In this document: piece by piece, positions 63,725 to 64,000 of the stretch
How positions within the stretch are numbered: position 1 is the stretch's first letter
How the letters are laid out: every line of letters starts with the position of its first letter
Origin: Acanthosepion esculentum
Taxonomy: Eukaryota > Mollusca > Cephalopoda > Sepiida > Sepiidae
DNA: 64,000 nt
Direction of reading: 5' to 3'
NCBI GenBank assembly: GCA_964036315.1
Contig: OZ038487.1
Location: 49,640,659-49,704,658, forward strand
Made by a program: the position numbers and the translations under genes
The notes under the pieces: model-generated
Databases searched by the model: none
What the model was told of the DNA's origin: nothing
The model's input: only the letters and a program-made list of their open reading frames with translations

Positions 63725-64000
63725 CAGGGTGCGATGGATAAATTGTCACCATTTTATATTTTTAATTTTGCACATGTGTGTTTGTTTTTTATTTTTTGAC
63801 TGCACACTATAGTAGGGTCAGTTGGGCACTGTTTGTGAGAAAAAGAGCACCATGATGCAATTCACTCTACCGGAAATTTGGAAATGACATGCCATATGGA
63901 AGCTCCAATATGAACATTTCAGAGTATTTGGGTGTCAATCTGAGGACAGTGTAGAGGATTCGGAAAGAGCTGGATGAGTCTAATGGTGATTATGAAGGTG
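63725..64000 (+). pseudogene. mariner-like transposon (family M2), 5' part, runs off the window
   Basis: The left terminus 'cagggtgcgatggataaatt' is preceded by TA, as expected for mariner insertion. The transposase start near 63852 gives MQFTLPEIWK then a TGA. In another frame SNMNISEYLGVNLRTV and IRKELDESNGDYEG follow, with a TAG between. Same family as 49340 and 58421 but in plus orientation and here with an intact left end. Confidence 0.85.

Overview
This window looks like gene-poor, AT-rich intergenic or intronic DNA from an animal nuclear genome. Several signs suggest a coleoid cephalopod mollusc, most likely an octopus: many tRNA-derived SINEs, long TA microsatellites, and RTE, CR1/Jockey-like, Penelope-like and mariner fragments with many decayed copies of each. 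This organism call is inference from repeat content, not from a marker gene. I found no intact protein-coding gene, no functional rRNA or tRNA gene and no CRISPR array. Almost every long reading frame is a transposon relic or a low-complexity translation.

Family names are local. SINE-A has a tRNA-like head and a middle block containing 'aggtatgaatcc'. SINE-B has a B box GGTTCGATTCC and a TA tail. SINE-C starts near 'agcatgtgtcttcatt'. SINE-D carries the head 'ggcttagtggtagaag' and a TA tail. LINE-A is a CR1/Jockey-like non-LTR element whose 3' end reads 'ccttgcttggggtgaa' plus poly(A). LINE-B is a second element of the same broad type, ending in an FKSRVNHYLS-like C-terminus. RTE is a BovB-like RTE-clade LINE.

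Layout. 1-8 kb: a mini inverted repeat, SINE fragments, LINE-B, a 5S rRNA relic, an intronless pseudogene relic (5874-6113) and a rearranged fold-back. 8-13.7 kb: unassigned DNA, LINE-A, RTE, a 29-bp polypurine minisatellite and a TA tract. 13.8-20 kb: dense SINE-A/B/C copies, a mariner pseudogene truncated at an RTE fragment, and the GIY-YIG end of a Penelope-like element. 20-30 kb: a 711-bp TA/TATC array, SINEs, an RTE fragment, a ~740-bp spaced direct duplication and a MULE-derived element. 30-36 kb: LINE-A, then an RTE reverse transcriptase split by an 813-bp insertion with an 11-bp target duplication. 36-46 kb: a DDE transposase fragment, SINE-D, a LINE-A split by a 399-bp insertion with a 17-bp duplication, LINE-B split by a hAT-like MITE, and a mariner fragment fused to LINE-A. 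46-54 kb: LINE-A nested in LINE-B, a solo LTR inside a TA tract, mariner copies, a second pseudogene relic (50883-51750) and a second SINE-D. 54-64 kb: LINE-A copies, RTE, mariners, SINE-C, and a Tc1-like element carrying a LINE-A insertion and a higher-order minisatellite.

There is no operon or pathway to describe. The history visible here is repeated nesting of transposons, with TA dinucleotide tracts repeatedly sitting at element edges.
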